From: Amylostereum areolatum
Taxonomy: Eukaryota; Basidiomycota; Agaricomycetes; Russulales; Stereaceae
Assembly: GCA_012932865.1 (NCBI GenBank)
Contig: SAXG01000012.1
Location: 620,001-684,000 of the forward strand
DNA length: 64,000 bases
Reading direction: 5' to 3'
Position 1 is the first letter of the stretch; the number at the start of each line of letters is the position of its first letter. A program made the translations under genes and the position numbers. The notes beneath the pieces were generated by a model. That model was not told the origin of the DNA. It was given only the letters and a program-made list of their open reading frames with translations, and did not search any database. Of this stretch, positions 23,942-34,510 are shown piece by piece.

Positions 23942-25847
23942 ATGAGCGCGCGCGCCCGCTCCCTCGCCTCTTCCACTCTCTCCCGCCCATCGCCGCCCCA
24001 TCCCGCATCCGCGCCCCAGTCCATATCTCTCACCAAACGTCTCCTCTTTCCACATCTTCCTCCCACTTCCCCCATCCCGCCCCTCCTCGCCGATCCCGCC
24101 GCCTCCGCCGCCCTCGACGCAGAACTCTATGATTTCATCGCCCTCGTCCTCCGCGCTTTCGTCAACCCCTGGTGGACAAAGATCACCCGTTACGACAAGG
24201 ACTTTCTCCCCCACATCACCCGCATCCTCACGACCGTCATTCGCACCCTCGAGGCCCGCGCATCCACCCTCGATCTTAGCCCTCTGATCTATCACCACCT
24301 TCCCCTTGTTCTCAATCAACACTTTCTTGACTACCGCGTTTCTTCCCGCAAACTTGGCTCTTCTTACGCCGCCGCTGGCGCCACCACTCTACCCGCTCTC
24401 TTCCATGCCCAGCAGCAGCACCTCGGTGTTACTCCAGACGGCTGTCTGGACGAGGTCTATATTCGTACAGCCATAGATGCCGTCCTCAAAGTTTGTCTTC
24501 CACCCGAAGACTGGGAATCCCAGCCAGAGCGTCACATCATCCGCGAAGTCATCGTCATGGTCATCTGCAAAAGCGTGGCCCCGAAGATTACACAGGGTTG
24601 GTTTGTACACAAGAGCATATTAGACCTCATCGGTCGACCGGAAGATATCGTAGAGGTACGTTCTCTCTCGGCCGTCCTCGAATACCTCGTTCATCGAATG
24701 TTCAGTATATGTCCGTCTTGTATCTACCTTTACGGTCAATGTTATATCTGCCGTTCTCCCGACTTTGCACTTTGCTACTTTCATTGTTTTACCCTCCGGT
24801 TAACCCTTCGTCTTTCAGCCTTCCAATCCGGTGTCGACAGACGCGACGTCGTCGACATACAAGTCTTCTTCCGTGCACACCCTCCTCGTCTTCTTTCTCT
24901 CAACAGTGCAAAGGCTTTCCAGCGCTGCCCTCACGTTCGCCAATGCGTACAAGCAAGCTCGGCAGACCACCAAGCTTGTCAATGCTTCGCCGTGGGCCTC
25001 ACAATCTGTTTCGTTACTCAGCTCACAGCCGTTTTCCTTACCTTTGGCGGGGGAGAGGACCGAGCTTAATCCACCCTCACAACCTAAATCTTCAGCCGAA
25101 CCTCTGTCCAAGACTCCTTCCCTCCCCTCCCCCGCATCTTCTGTTGTCATTTCCACCCATCCCGCCACGCCGAACCTCACGCCTGCTACGACACCTCTCC
25201 GCGACCTCGCCTTTGCTCCTTTGCTCTTCCTCACAACGGCCTTAGATCTTTCCAGCCGATTCGCCTCCTCAGCGTTTGTTATGCTCCTCTCCATGATCAT
25301 TGCATTATTATCGCCCTTCCTGGACCGGTCAGCGTCTCTTCTATCCGCGTATCGCGCACGGTACCAACATACTTGACAGGCTTCTTCCGTACATCCTTTA
25401 CAAGGACGTCTTGGCACCCCACCGCCTCGTCGGGATTGTCAGCGCTGCTAAACGCGCCCTTTTCCCCAACGGATACCCCGCGCAGGCTCCCCCAGACCCA
25501 ACGTCGGAAGAGCAGCTCGCCATCCGAAGCATGCTCATAGCGCGCATCACGTCAGGCATACCCTGTACGTCTTGATTGAGCTCACATAATCTCCCTCCTG
25601 ATCGCCCGCGACAGCTTGGATCGCCCCGATCCTGCTTGGTCCACCTGCGGCACGATCGCAGACTCTGGACGGCCTGCTCGATCCGCTGAGCGACCCGGCG
25701 TGCAATACGCATCTGTTTGTCCTCATCCTCGATCAAGTCCTCCTTGCTCTCTTTCCGGAGATGGGCGTAGGCGGTGGTGAGGTCCTAACGGTCGACGTCC
25801 TTGCTTCTAGACAATCGAGTGTGGATTCGAGAAAGGATACATCGTGA
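23942..25847 (+). CDS. PXA-domain protein
   Basis: The PXA (PX-associated) domain occurs in sorting-nexin-like proteins of endosomes, the ER and lipid-droplet contact sites. Starting MSARARSLASSTLSR, the domain is marked by FVNPWWTKITRYDKDFLPHI, TLDLSPLIYHHLPLVLNQHF, LPPEDWESQPERHIIREVIV and GWFVHKSILDLIGRPEDI. The first intron (24656-24818) is 163 nt, longer than most here. Introns 25328-25379 and 25565-25614 are normal. After a Ser/Pro linker there is a hydrophobic pair of segments (LAFAPLLFLTTALDLSS, AFVMLLSMIIALLSPF), then LLPYILYKDVLAPHRLVGIV and a C-terminal helix block ending VDSRKDTS. No PX or RGS domain is visible. Confidence in the domain is good; the cellular role is inferred from the family. 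Confidence 0.82.
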
Positions 25848-26041
25848 GAATGTATTAGCACAACGAACATCGTACATAAATTCATCGGAGGGACCACTAG
25901 CATAAGTGAACATCTAAGGATAAAGGTAAGCCAGGATCGAGGCCGAAGTACGATGAGAACAAAGGACGGGGTAGGAGTACAGGTAAACAATTAATGTCTC
26001 GTACAAGCCTTCAAAACTTCTCATGCCACCGCTCGCCATAC

Positions 26042-26900
26042 CTACAACTTGAACTCGCTGCTGGCAAACGCGAGCTTGCCGGCCGCAGCCGTGTCCGTGA
26101 ACCAATACAGCTGCCCGGGGCTCACCGGACGCACCCGCGCCGCGGGCAGCCCTCTCTCGGGCTCGTCCAAAATCTCCTTCATGATCTCCTGCTTCGCCTC
26201 GCCGATCGCGACGAACGCCACGCGCGTCGCATGGTTCAGGACGGGGTACGTGAACGTGATGCGCTTCGCGGGGGGCTTCGGGCTATCTTCGATGTACGCA
26301 ACCCAGCGATCGTCCTCCGAGAGGAGTTCGTGCCCAGCGAAGAGGGAAGCCGTGTGTCCGTCCGGACCCGTGCCGAGGAGAATGAGGTCGAACACGGGGA
26401 AGCGCGCGGCGTCCTTCTGGGCGAACTCCTGGATAAGCTCCTTCTCATACGCGTCCGCGAGCTCCTCGAGGTCACCGAGCAAGGTGGTGTCGATCGTGTG
26501 GATGTGCGTTTGCGGGATAGGGACCTTGGAGAAGAGGAGGTCCGTGACTAGTTTGTGGTTCGAGTCTTCATGGTCGAGCGGGACGACGCGTTCGTCGGCG
26601 TAAAAGACTTGCCTGTGCCCAGTGGTCGTGCGTTAGTAACCACGTCGATGAGCTGATGCCCGCAAAGACTGCAGGCAATTACAGGGAAAGGACGTACCAT
26701 TTATCCCATTTTACGCCGGGCTTGCCGATAAGGGAGGTGAGGGCGCTGGGAAGCGAGCCTCCGGAGAGGGCGATGGTGAATTTGCCGCGCTTATCGAGGG
26801 CCTCTTTTTGAGCTTTTAGGATAAAATCTGCGAGGGCATCGGAGAGGGCCTGAGCTGTGGGGAAAGTAAAAAGAACAGGTGGATGAGGAGCGGATGGCAT
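26042..26900 (-). CDS. SOL3: 6-phosphogluconolactonase
   Basis: Hydrolyses 6-phosphogluconolactone to 6-phosphogluconate, step two of the oxidative pentose phosphate pathway; the next enzyme (6PGDH) is also in this window but 24 kb away. The start [17 protein letters not shown] at 26900 is followed by [19 protein letters not shown], the sugar-phosphate isomerase-like motif. After an 85-nt intron (26613-26697) come [48 protein letters not shown] and the C-terminal block [19 protein letters not shown] segment. All family motifs are present; length is about 257 residues. A TGACGTCA site lies 61 bases upstream, and the first copy of the 1.5-kb tandem unit begins 76 bases upstream of the start codon. 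Confidence 0.95.
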
Positions 26901-26960
26901 GGTGGTCGTGAGTAAAGAGAGGGGGATGAGAACAGCCATGGCATTCCTCAAACCATCGCG

Positions 26961-26968
26961 TGACGTCA
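26961..26968. promoter_or_regulatory. TGACGTCA palindrome (CRE/ATF-type site) upstream of SOL3
   Basis: A perfect 8-bp palindrome TGACGTCA lies 61 bases before the SOL3 start codon, just outside the first tandem unit. The sequence is the consensus of ATF/CREB-family bZIP factors. Binding is inferred. Confidence 0.4.
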
Positions 26969-26975
26969 TCGGGTC

Positions 26976-28487
26976 ATCCTTTAATACAAAGAGAGACGCG
27001 GTGGAGCGCTGCGTCACGTCACGACACAAACCGCGAGACAAGTGAGCTTTCTGATTGGTTGTGGGACAACAGCCACGTCATCGTAACGCGACACGTGACA
27101 AGGTCGCGTTGACAAATGCACGTGGCTGCTTGCGTCATCCTAGGCTTGCGCGTCGGCCGGGTCGCCGCGTCGCTCTTCGTCTTGACCTCCACCACGTACT
27201 TGGCCACCGTCATACCTTCCCACTCTCTATGGCACCTCTACGCACCGCCGTTAGCGTCAAAGTAGCCTCCATGGCACAGCCCTACTTATACCTTTTACTT
27301 TGTATATCAGAAAACAAATTCAAATCAATTTTCCTCCAAAGCAATGTTTGTGCAGCAACACGGACGTGTTTTGTCGCTTCGGTCACGATGACCGCGTCGC
27401 TCCCACCCCCCCTGATTGGATTTATTTATATATCTAGAGATTTTTCGGGAAATTTCCTCGGTGCTCGGATGAGGCGTGGTGGTCCCGAGCTCGAGTGATG
27501 TACGACACGACACGACCCGACACGACACAGTACAGCACACCCTGTCATCTGCATCCAGTGCATCTCGGTGCATTCATCTGGATCATGTGCGCATTTTCTT
27601 TCTCTCTTGCGAGACGAACTGACATGTACTATTTGTGCAGAAGAATCTATGCGAGTTGGGGGTGACATTGGCTGGCCATTGGGATGGTGCACCGAGCAGG
27701 AACGCAGGTCCACTGATTCCGTCCAAGATGCAGCCCCCAGAAACAGTGCCCATTCAACCTCCTCGCAAGCGAACGAGAACACGGCCGTCCAGGTATGACT
27801 GACCTTAACAAACTGATCAATGTCCTTGCTTACTATATTGTTGTCTACAGCTTTCCTCGGCTGACGCCATTGGCCACCGCCGGTCTTGAGTGCGAGCACA
27901 ACGACATCCTCAGGATCCTGAAGGTCCGCAACAGCATTGTATTGTGTCGTCCACGTCCGAATCAACGACAGGCGACACGATAATGCAAGAACCCAACCAA
28001 CCAGCAAGCCTCGAACGGAGCTTTCATAGATGGTACGTGCATACAGTATCAATCAATGTGATAGTAAAGGCTTTACTGATCCTTTTGTTATCCATATCAC
28101 AGGTGATATGTCCTCATCGACATTGCATATTCGCAGGCCTACTCGGCCCTCGGCGACTTGCTTCCTACGCCCCCAAGGACTCCAGCTCTGAACCCTCAAG
28201 GAACAGAACAACCCACTCTGCTATCGAAATGGCAGATTGCCAAGAGAGCCCGACACGAGCGAGAGCATTTGGGACCGTCACAAACCCCTCTACTGTAGGC
28301 GGCTGTAGTTTGGCAACTCGCAACCGGTGTCACATGACCGTGGGAGCGGGTAGAGGAGGGCAACCCGGCCTCGGGGACGGGGGACATCCACTTTAGGCAA
28401 CGCAACCTCTTGTGAGTGAGCTCTCCCAAAGGGCCAAAGCTGTCCTATGTAGCGTCGAGTGATCATCCTCACGCTTTGGCCCATTAC
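26976..28487 (+). repeat. Tandem 1.5-kb unit, copy 1 (1512 bp)
   Basis: First of three head-to-tail, near-identical units starting ATCCTTTAATACAAAG and ending GCTTTGGCCCATTAC. It carries two CACGTG boxes (27092-27097, 27119-27124), a TATA-like TTTATTTATATATC near 27420, ACGAC repeats near 27505-27535, and intron-like boundaries further right. Relative to copy 3, the last exon of the putative gene lacks one base (CCCTCGGCG against CCCTCAGGCG), which brings a TGA forward in the spliced frame. This copy directly abuts the SOL3 promoter. Confidence 0.95.
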
Positions 28488-30000
28488 ATCCTTTAATACA
28501 AAGAGAGACGCGGTGGAGCGCTGCGTCACGTCACGACACAAACCGCGAGACAAGTGAGCTTTCTGATTGGTTGTGGGACAACAGCCACGTCATCGTAACG
28601 CGACACGTGACAAGGTCGCGTTGACAAATGCACGTGGCTGCTTGCGTCATCCTAGGCTTGCGCGTCGGCCGGGTCGCCGCGTCGCTCTTCGTCTTGACCT
28701 CCACCACGTACTTGGCCACCGTCATACCTTCCCACTCTCTATGGCACCTCTACGCACCGCCGTTAGCGTCAAAGTAGCCTCCATGGCACAGCCCTACTTA
28801 TACCTTTTACTTTGTATATCAGAAAACAAATTCAAATCAATTTTCCTCCAAAGCAATGTTTGTGCAGCAACATGGACGTGTTTTGTCGCTTCGGTCACGA
28901 TGACCGCGTCGCTCCCACCCCCCCTGATTGGATTTATTTATATATCTAGAGATTTTTCGGGAAATTTCCTCGGTGCTCGGATGAGGCGTGGTGGTCCCGA
29001 GCTCGAGTGATGTACGACACGACACGACCCGACACGACACAGTACAGCACACCCTGTCATCTGCATCCAGTGCATCTCGGTGCATTCATCTGGATCATGT
29101 GCGCATTTTCTTTCTCTCTTGCGAGACGAACTGACATGTACTATTTGTGCAGAAGAATCTATGCGAGTTGGGGGTGACATTGGCTGGCCATTGGGATGGT
29201 GCACCGAGCAGGAACGCAGGTCCACTGATTCCGTCCAAGATGCAGCCCCCAGAAACAGTGCCCATTCAACCTCCTCGCAAGCGAACGAGAACACGGCCGT
29301 CCAGGTATGACTGACCTTAACAAACTGATCAATGTCCTTGCTTACTATATTGTTGTCTACAGCTTTCCTCGGCTGACGCCATTGGCCACCGCCGGTCTTG
29401 AGTGCGAGCACAACGACATCCTCAGGATCCTGAAGGTCCGCAACAGCATTGTATTGTGTCGTCCACGTCCGAATCAACGACAGGCTGACACGATAATGCA
29501 AGAACCCAACCAACCAGCAAGCCTCGAACGGAGCTTTCATAGATGGTACGTGCATACAGTATCAATCAATGTGATAGTAAAGGCTTTACTGATCCTTTTG
29601 TTATCCATATCACAGGTGATATGTCCTCATCGACATTGCATATTCGCAGGCCTACTCGGCCCTCGGCGACTTGCTTCCTACGCCCCCAAGGACTCCAGCT
29701 CTGAACCCTCAAGGAACAGAACAACCCACTCTGCTATCGAAATGGCAGATTGCCAAGAGAGCCCGACACGAGCGAGAGCATTTGGGACCGTCACAAACCC
29801 CTCTACTGTAGGCGGCTGTAGTTTGGCAACTCGCAACCGGTGTCACATGACCGTGGGAGCGGGTAGAGGAGGGCAACCCGGCCTCGGGGACGGGGGACAT
29901 CCACTTTAGGCAACGCAACCTCTTGTGAGTGAGCTCTCCCAAAGGGCCAAAGCTGTCCTATGTAGCGTCGAGTGATCATCCTCACGCTTTGGCCCATTAC
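28488..30000 (+). repeat. Tandem 1.5-kb unit, copy 2 (1513 bp)
   Basis: Second copy, differing from copy 1 by only a few bases. Seen differences include CAACATGG for CAACACGG in the middle, and CAGGCTGACAC for CAGGCGACAC, an extra T that opens a longer unspliced frame. It shares with copy 1 the one-base deletion in the last exon. Both CACGTG boxes are kept. The near identity over 1.5 kb points to recent duplication or gene conversion. Confidence 0.95.
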
Positions 30001-31515
30001 ATCCTTTAATACAAAGAGAGACGCGGTGGAGCGCTGCGTCACGTCACGACACAAACCGCGAGACAAGTGAGCTTTCTGATTGGTTGTGGGACAACAGCCA
30101 CGTCATCGTAACGCGACAGCGTGACAAGGTCGCGTTGACAAATGCACGTGGCTGCTTGCGTCATCCTAGGCTTGCGCGTCGGCCGGGTCGCCGCGTCGCT
30201 CTTCGTCTTGACCTCCACCACGTACTTGGCCACCGTCATACCTTCCCACTCTCTATGGCACCTCTACGCACCGCCGTTAGCGTCAAAGTAGCCTCCATGG
30301 CACAGCCCTACTTATACCTTTTACTTTGTATATCAGAAAACAAATTCAAATCAATTTTCCTCCAAAGCAATGTTTGTGCAGCAACATGGACGTGTTTTGT
30401 CGCTTCGGTCACGATGACCGCGTCGCTCCCACCCCCCCTGATTGGATTTATTTATATATCTAGAGATTTTTCGGGAAATTTCCTCGGTGCTCGGATGAGG
30501 CGTGGTGGTCCCGAGCTCGAGTGATGTACGACACGACCCGACCCGACACGACACAGTACAGCACACCCTGTCATCTGCATCCAGTGCATCTCGGTGCATT
30601 CATCTGGATCATGTGCGCATTTTCTTTCTCTCTTGCGAGACGAACTGACATGTACTATTTGTGCAGAAGAATCTATGCGAGTTGGGGGTGACATTGGCTG
30701 GCCATTGGGACTGGTGCACCGAGCAGGAACGCAGGTCCACTGATTCCGTCCAAGATGCAGCCCCCAGAAACAGTGCCCATTCAACCTCCTCGCAAGCGAA
30801 CGAGAACACGGCCGTCCAGGTATGACTGACCTTAACAAACTGATCAATGTCCTTGCTTACTATATTGTTGTCTACAGCTTTCCTCGGCTGACGCCATTGG
30901 CCACCGCCGGTCTTGAGTGCGAGCACAACGACATCCTCAGGATCCTGAAGGTCCGCAACAGCATTGTATTGTGTCGTCCACGTCCGAATCAACGACAGGC
31001 GACACGATAATGCAAGAACCCAACCAACCAGCAAGCCTCGAACGGAGCTTTCATAGATGGTACGTGCATACAGTATCAATCAATGTGATAGTAAAGGCTT
31101 TACTGATCCTTTTGTTATCCATATCACAGGTGATATGTCCTCATCGACATTGCATATTCGCAGGCCTACTCGGCCCTCAGGCGACTTGCTTCCTACGCCC
31201 CCAAGGACTCCAGCTCTGAACCCTCAAGGAACAGAACAACCCACTCTGCTATCGAAATGGCAGATTGCCAAGAGAGCCCGACACGAGCGAGAGCATTTGG
31301 GACCGTCACAAACCCCTCTACTGTAGGCGGCTGTAGTTTGGCAACTCGCAACCGGTGTCACATGACCGTGGGAGCGGGTAGAGGAGGGCAACCCGGCCTC
31401 GGGGACGGGGGACATCCACTTTAGGCAACGCAACCTCTTGTGAGTGAGCTCTCCCAAAGGGCCAAAGCTGTCCTATGTAGCGTCGAGTGATCATCCTCAC
31501 GCTTTGGCCCATTAC
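30001..31515 (+). repeat. Tandem 1.5-kb unit, copy 3 (1515 bp)
   Basis: Third copy. It has private changes: the first CACGTG is broken to ACAGCGTGAC, one ACGAC word is altered, an extra C occurs in GGGACTGGTGC, and the last exon keeps the longer CCCTCAGGCG form. It ends with the inverted repeat GGGCCAAAGC (31459-31468) / GCTTTGGCCC (31501-31510), also present in the other copies. Unrelated sequence starts at 31516. Confidence 0.95.
30755..31326 (+). CDS. Putative spliced gene carried by the tandem unit (open only in copy 3)
   Basis: Unknown protein of about 130 residues. The model begins MQPPETVPIQPPRKRTRTRP, uses introns 30820-30877, 30966-31016 and 31060-31129 (58, 51 and 70 nt, all GT-AG), and ends EREHLGPSQTPLL with TAG at 31324-31326. 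It has a basic N-terminus, the Pro/Thr motif LLPTPPRTPALNP (CDK-site-like), and a basic helix WQIAKRARHERE. In copies 1 and 2 the same exons exist, but a one-base deletion in the last exon gives an early stop. In this copy an extra base upstream closes a possible N-terminal extension, so translation from the Met given here is required. The second intron is the weakest. It may be a decaying gene or a non-coding transcript. Confidence 0.35.
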
Positions 31516-31594
31516 ACTGTACACGAATCTGTATATGAATACAAGGTTTTGTGCACACTGACCACCTTATTTGTCACTGAGTGCTGATTAGCTC

Positions 31595-32098
31595 AGGACC
31601 CCTGAAATTCCCTATAAATGATTCATCTCGGACCACCGAAAATTTGGGCCTTATGGGAACCTATGTATGGTACTCTCCACCGAAAATGGGCCCCGTAGGG
31701 CCGACATGTTGGAGCTAAGAACCACTGAAAAGGAACCCGCCCGTCCGAAGTCCCATCTTCACCACCGAAAATGGTAAGCATCTGAACACGCCGAGGATCT
31801 GTCAGTTCCAATCACAAGTATTTTGCATATTTTGCTTCCCATGGGTCTATGGAAGCAAACTAGGCATGTTATAGCAAGCTTGTGCATAAAATGAGAGTTC
31901 TGCTCTGGAAACCTCGACGCCGAAGGCGTGGGAAATTAGACTATTTTTAGATATGTATAGTCTAAGAACCACTGAAAACGGCTGACTTGAAAAAATCTAT
32001 CATGTAAATCACCGAAAATGGCCCAAATTCTGTCCCAGCGCACCACCGAAAACAGGTCACCCTGGGATGAATGCTCTATAGGGAATTTCAGGGGTCCT
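31595..32098. mobile_element. Non-autonomous hAT-like DNA transposon (MITE), 504 bp
   Basis: Terminal inverted repeats begin AGGACCCCTGAAATTCCC at 31595 and the reverse complement ends at 32098. The element is flanked by the 8-bp direct repeat ATTAGCTC (31587-31594 and 32099-32106). It has no transposase frame. The motif CAC(C/T)GAAAA occurs seven times on the + strand, near 31635, 31678, 31721, 31762, 31968, 32008 and 32041, the kind of iterated short site that hAT transposases bind. The first seven bases of the terminal repeat, AGGACCC, match those of the element at 12131-12815. Termini and target duplication are seen directly; superfamily is inferred. Confidence 0.88.
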
Positions 32099-32888
32099 AT
32101 TAGCTCATGAGGCTGGCAGCGCTGCGGCGGTTTGTAGAAAACAAAATACAATATGAGCGAACCTCATGTCGATTTCGTACTTGGTGCCGCTGGTGACGTA
32201 TTCTTGAGGGTTTTTGACCTTTTTTTTGCGAAAATTAAGCATGGGTAAGCGGAAAGCAACTCAGCCTCGGGGACAGGAGACAACCCGCAAATTAGGCAAC
32301 CGCAACCGACCCCCGGGGACAGGGGACGTTGCCTAACGTCGGCCGCGTACAGTAGGCATCCCGGCTACAGTTTCCCTACTATCGGACTGCGAGTTGAATC
32401 TTCTACACTTCATGCTTAGTACTTAGTTATGCTTATTTGTTGCTTATTTGAATACAATCACCACAGCCTTGCTACTTGAATGAGTGCAATGCACGGGTCT
32501 ATGCTAGTTGTAAATACACCTGTAAGATTCAAACAAGTGAGCAGTGCACATCTCAGCTGCACCGAGTCCATTCGACAGACCAGAGCAAGTAAATATACAA
32601 CTTCATAAATACGCAGAGCCCAAGGGGGAAAACACCGTCCAACACCAGCGAGATAGACACGAAGGGGGGAGGCATCGAGACCGTATATCGTGAGAGTCGT
32701 GTCATAGGAGTTTGGTGCGGAATGGACATATATGAGGGTTTACATGGATTGATGGAGAGGCATACGAGGTGAATGAATTAGTCCGAAGGGTATACTAGAG
32801 CTATCAAAACAACCATTAGGGGAGAAAGATACAGTAGGTTACGCAATTTGATTTGTACATTGAGCAGCAGACCGGGAGAAATTTCTTG
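32099..32888. other. Non-coding stretch with an echo of the tandem-unit tail
   Basis: No gene found. Between 32255 and 32335 the words CTCGGGGACAGGAGACAACC and CCCCGGGGACAGGGGAC, with TTAGGCAACCGCAACC, resemble the end of the 1.5-kb unit (CCTCGGGGACGGGGGACATC then TTAGGCAACGCAACC). The block also contains AGGCAAC and GTTGCCT as a short inverted pair. The rest is AT-richer and should include the 3' UTR of the - strand gene ending at 32889. Confidence 0.5.
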
Positions 32889-34201
32889 TTACGCTTTGCT
32901 CAAACCCACCTGGCTAACTTGGTTCATCCCCATGAGCGATTCGAGGCGCTCCTCCAAACCTTGGCCCAAACCCTCGCGTTCCCATTCGCCGCCTGCCTCC
33001 TCTACGAAAAGGCCTTCGCGACCCTCGCGCACGTCACGGAGGTCGGCATACCAGCTGCTGCGCGTGCTCCCTCCTGCACTGCTCCCGACGTGTTGCTGGG
33101 GCAACCCAAGCACTGAAGGCAAGTGAGGAGGAGGATCCATCGCCGTCGCGGCCGTGGTCAATGACGACAAAGGAACAGTAGAGGAAGGCGCCGAGGAAAG
33201 CAGATCGGTGTAAGAGAGGAAGGAGAGACGCTTCGCGGCCGCATGAGGAGAGGGAGGGTGCGAAAGTCCGCTCGTGTTCGGGGAGATCGATTGTAGAGGT
33301 GAAGATGGTTCCGGAGGGGGCGAAGTTGAAATTGGGGTTGGGATGTATGCTCCGGGAAGCCGAGGACCGGATTCGTTGGTAGCGGTACTAGCGGCGCTGG
33401 GTTGCGTTTGCACCCTTGGCCTTAACGCGGGAAGGGGAAGGGGGATAGACAAGCTTGGGCTTGGACTGGGGAGAGCACGCATACGACCAGGGGCGGGGCT
33501 CGGGCTGCGGCTGCTCATACGGGACACGGGGCTCGCGACGCCGCTGCGACTGGAAGTAAGCTCCGGACTTGGGAGTGCAGGAGCGACGACAGAGATCGAA
33601 TCATCGGAGGATGCGAGAACGGCGGCGGCGCTATCGAGAACGGATGGAACGGCATGATCCAGTTGTTCCGTAGCTTTGCCGCGGGGGATTCGATGAGGAT
33701 TTGGCGGGTGAGAGGTTTGCGATGAAGGAAGTGATATCGGCTCGATGTCGCGTTCGAAGATGGCGGATGACGACGAGTGCCTGTGAGAAAGATGGGAAAG
33801 TCAGACGATGGTCGAACGAACATGGTGATGGCGACGAGGAGAAGGAAAGGTCGTCGTGTGGGGATCGACACGCATAGCATTGAACGACCGTAGATCGGAA
33901 GACGAGGAGATTACGGAGTGATCGGTCACAAGCGCGTACGTTGTGGGTTGGTGAGGGAAATGGACGACATGGGGAAGAAAAGGAAATGACGCAGGTCATG
34001 TGGAGCACACTTACACTGAGGTGGGTGATGAGGGCATGGATGCGGGCGATAGGGAGCCGAGTCTGTGAGAGAGGGGCTGAGGGGGACGGTTCAAGAGCTT
34101 GGGGTCAATCCTGGAATCTTTTTGAAGAGCGAGAGCGCCGTTGGAGACGACATGTCGGAGCTCGGCCTCTGACGCGGGGGAAACTGCCAAGACCAGGGTG
34201 A
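32889..34201 (-). CDS. Ser/Pro-rich protein of unknown function (N-terminus unresolved)
   Basis: Family not recognised. The last exon (32889-33780) opens HSSSSAIFERDIEPISLP and runs through a long Ser/Pro/Ala-rich region with the block AAAKRLSFLSYTDLLSSAP. It ends with a helical acidic segment (RDVREGREGLFVEEAGGEWE, LEERLESLMGMNQVSQ). Upstream, a 234-nt intron (33781-34014) with strong GTAAGT donor and no AG before its acceptor joins an exon reading EAELRHVVSNGALALQKDSR then RIDPKLLNRPPQPLSHRLG. That exon is open to about 34201, but no convincing ATG is in frame, so at least one more 5' exon is expected. Coordinates at the 5' end are approximate. Likely cytosolic or nuclear; no signal peptide or membrane segment is certain. 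Confidence 0.6.
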
Positions 34202-34510
34202 GAACGGAGGAGGGTATGGAGAGAAGATGAACGAACGATGAACGGACACGGAGGACGACATGGAGAGAGAAGGAGGAGGATATGTTCTTGAGGAGAGAGA
34301 TGGTTGTGGAAGGAAAGCAAGAAGGACAGGTTGTAGAAACGACGAAACCAAGTCGGGCGAAGAGGTGAGCGCGTTCGGGGATTCGTTCTTTATTAGGTAA
34401 TCGGAAGAGATAAGTCTTATCCGATGATGTCAGAGAATCCTCAGCCCTGCCTCGCCCCAGCGCCTCAGCCTGCCGGTTTCAACCCAGAGGCCGCACCTCT
34501 CATCCCCGCC

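Noticed and set aside
23942..25069. Single 375-codon frame for the PXA gene
   Set aside because: The last part is read through an intron. Splicing 24656-24818 restores the C-terminal half in the same gene.
29307..29909. 200-codon open frame in tandem copy 2
   Set aside because: It reads through intron-like sequence with GT-AG ends and is open only because of one extra T relative to copies 1 and 3. No family features.
34091..34351. 86-codon - strand frame upstream of the Ser/Pro-rich gene
   Set aside because: It starts at a TTG codon, and another frame over the same bases joins properly to the following exon.
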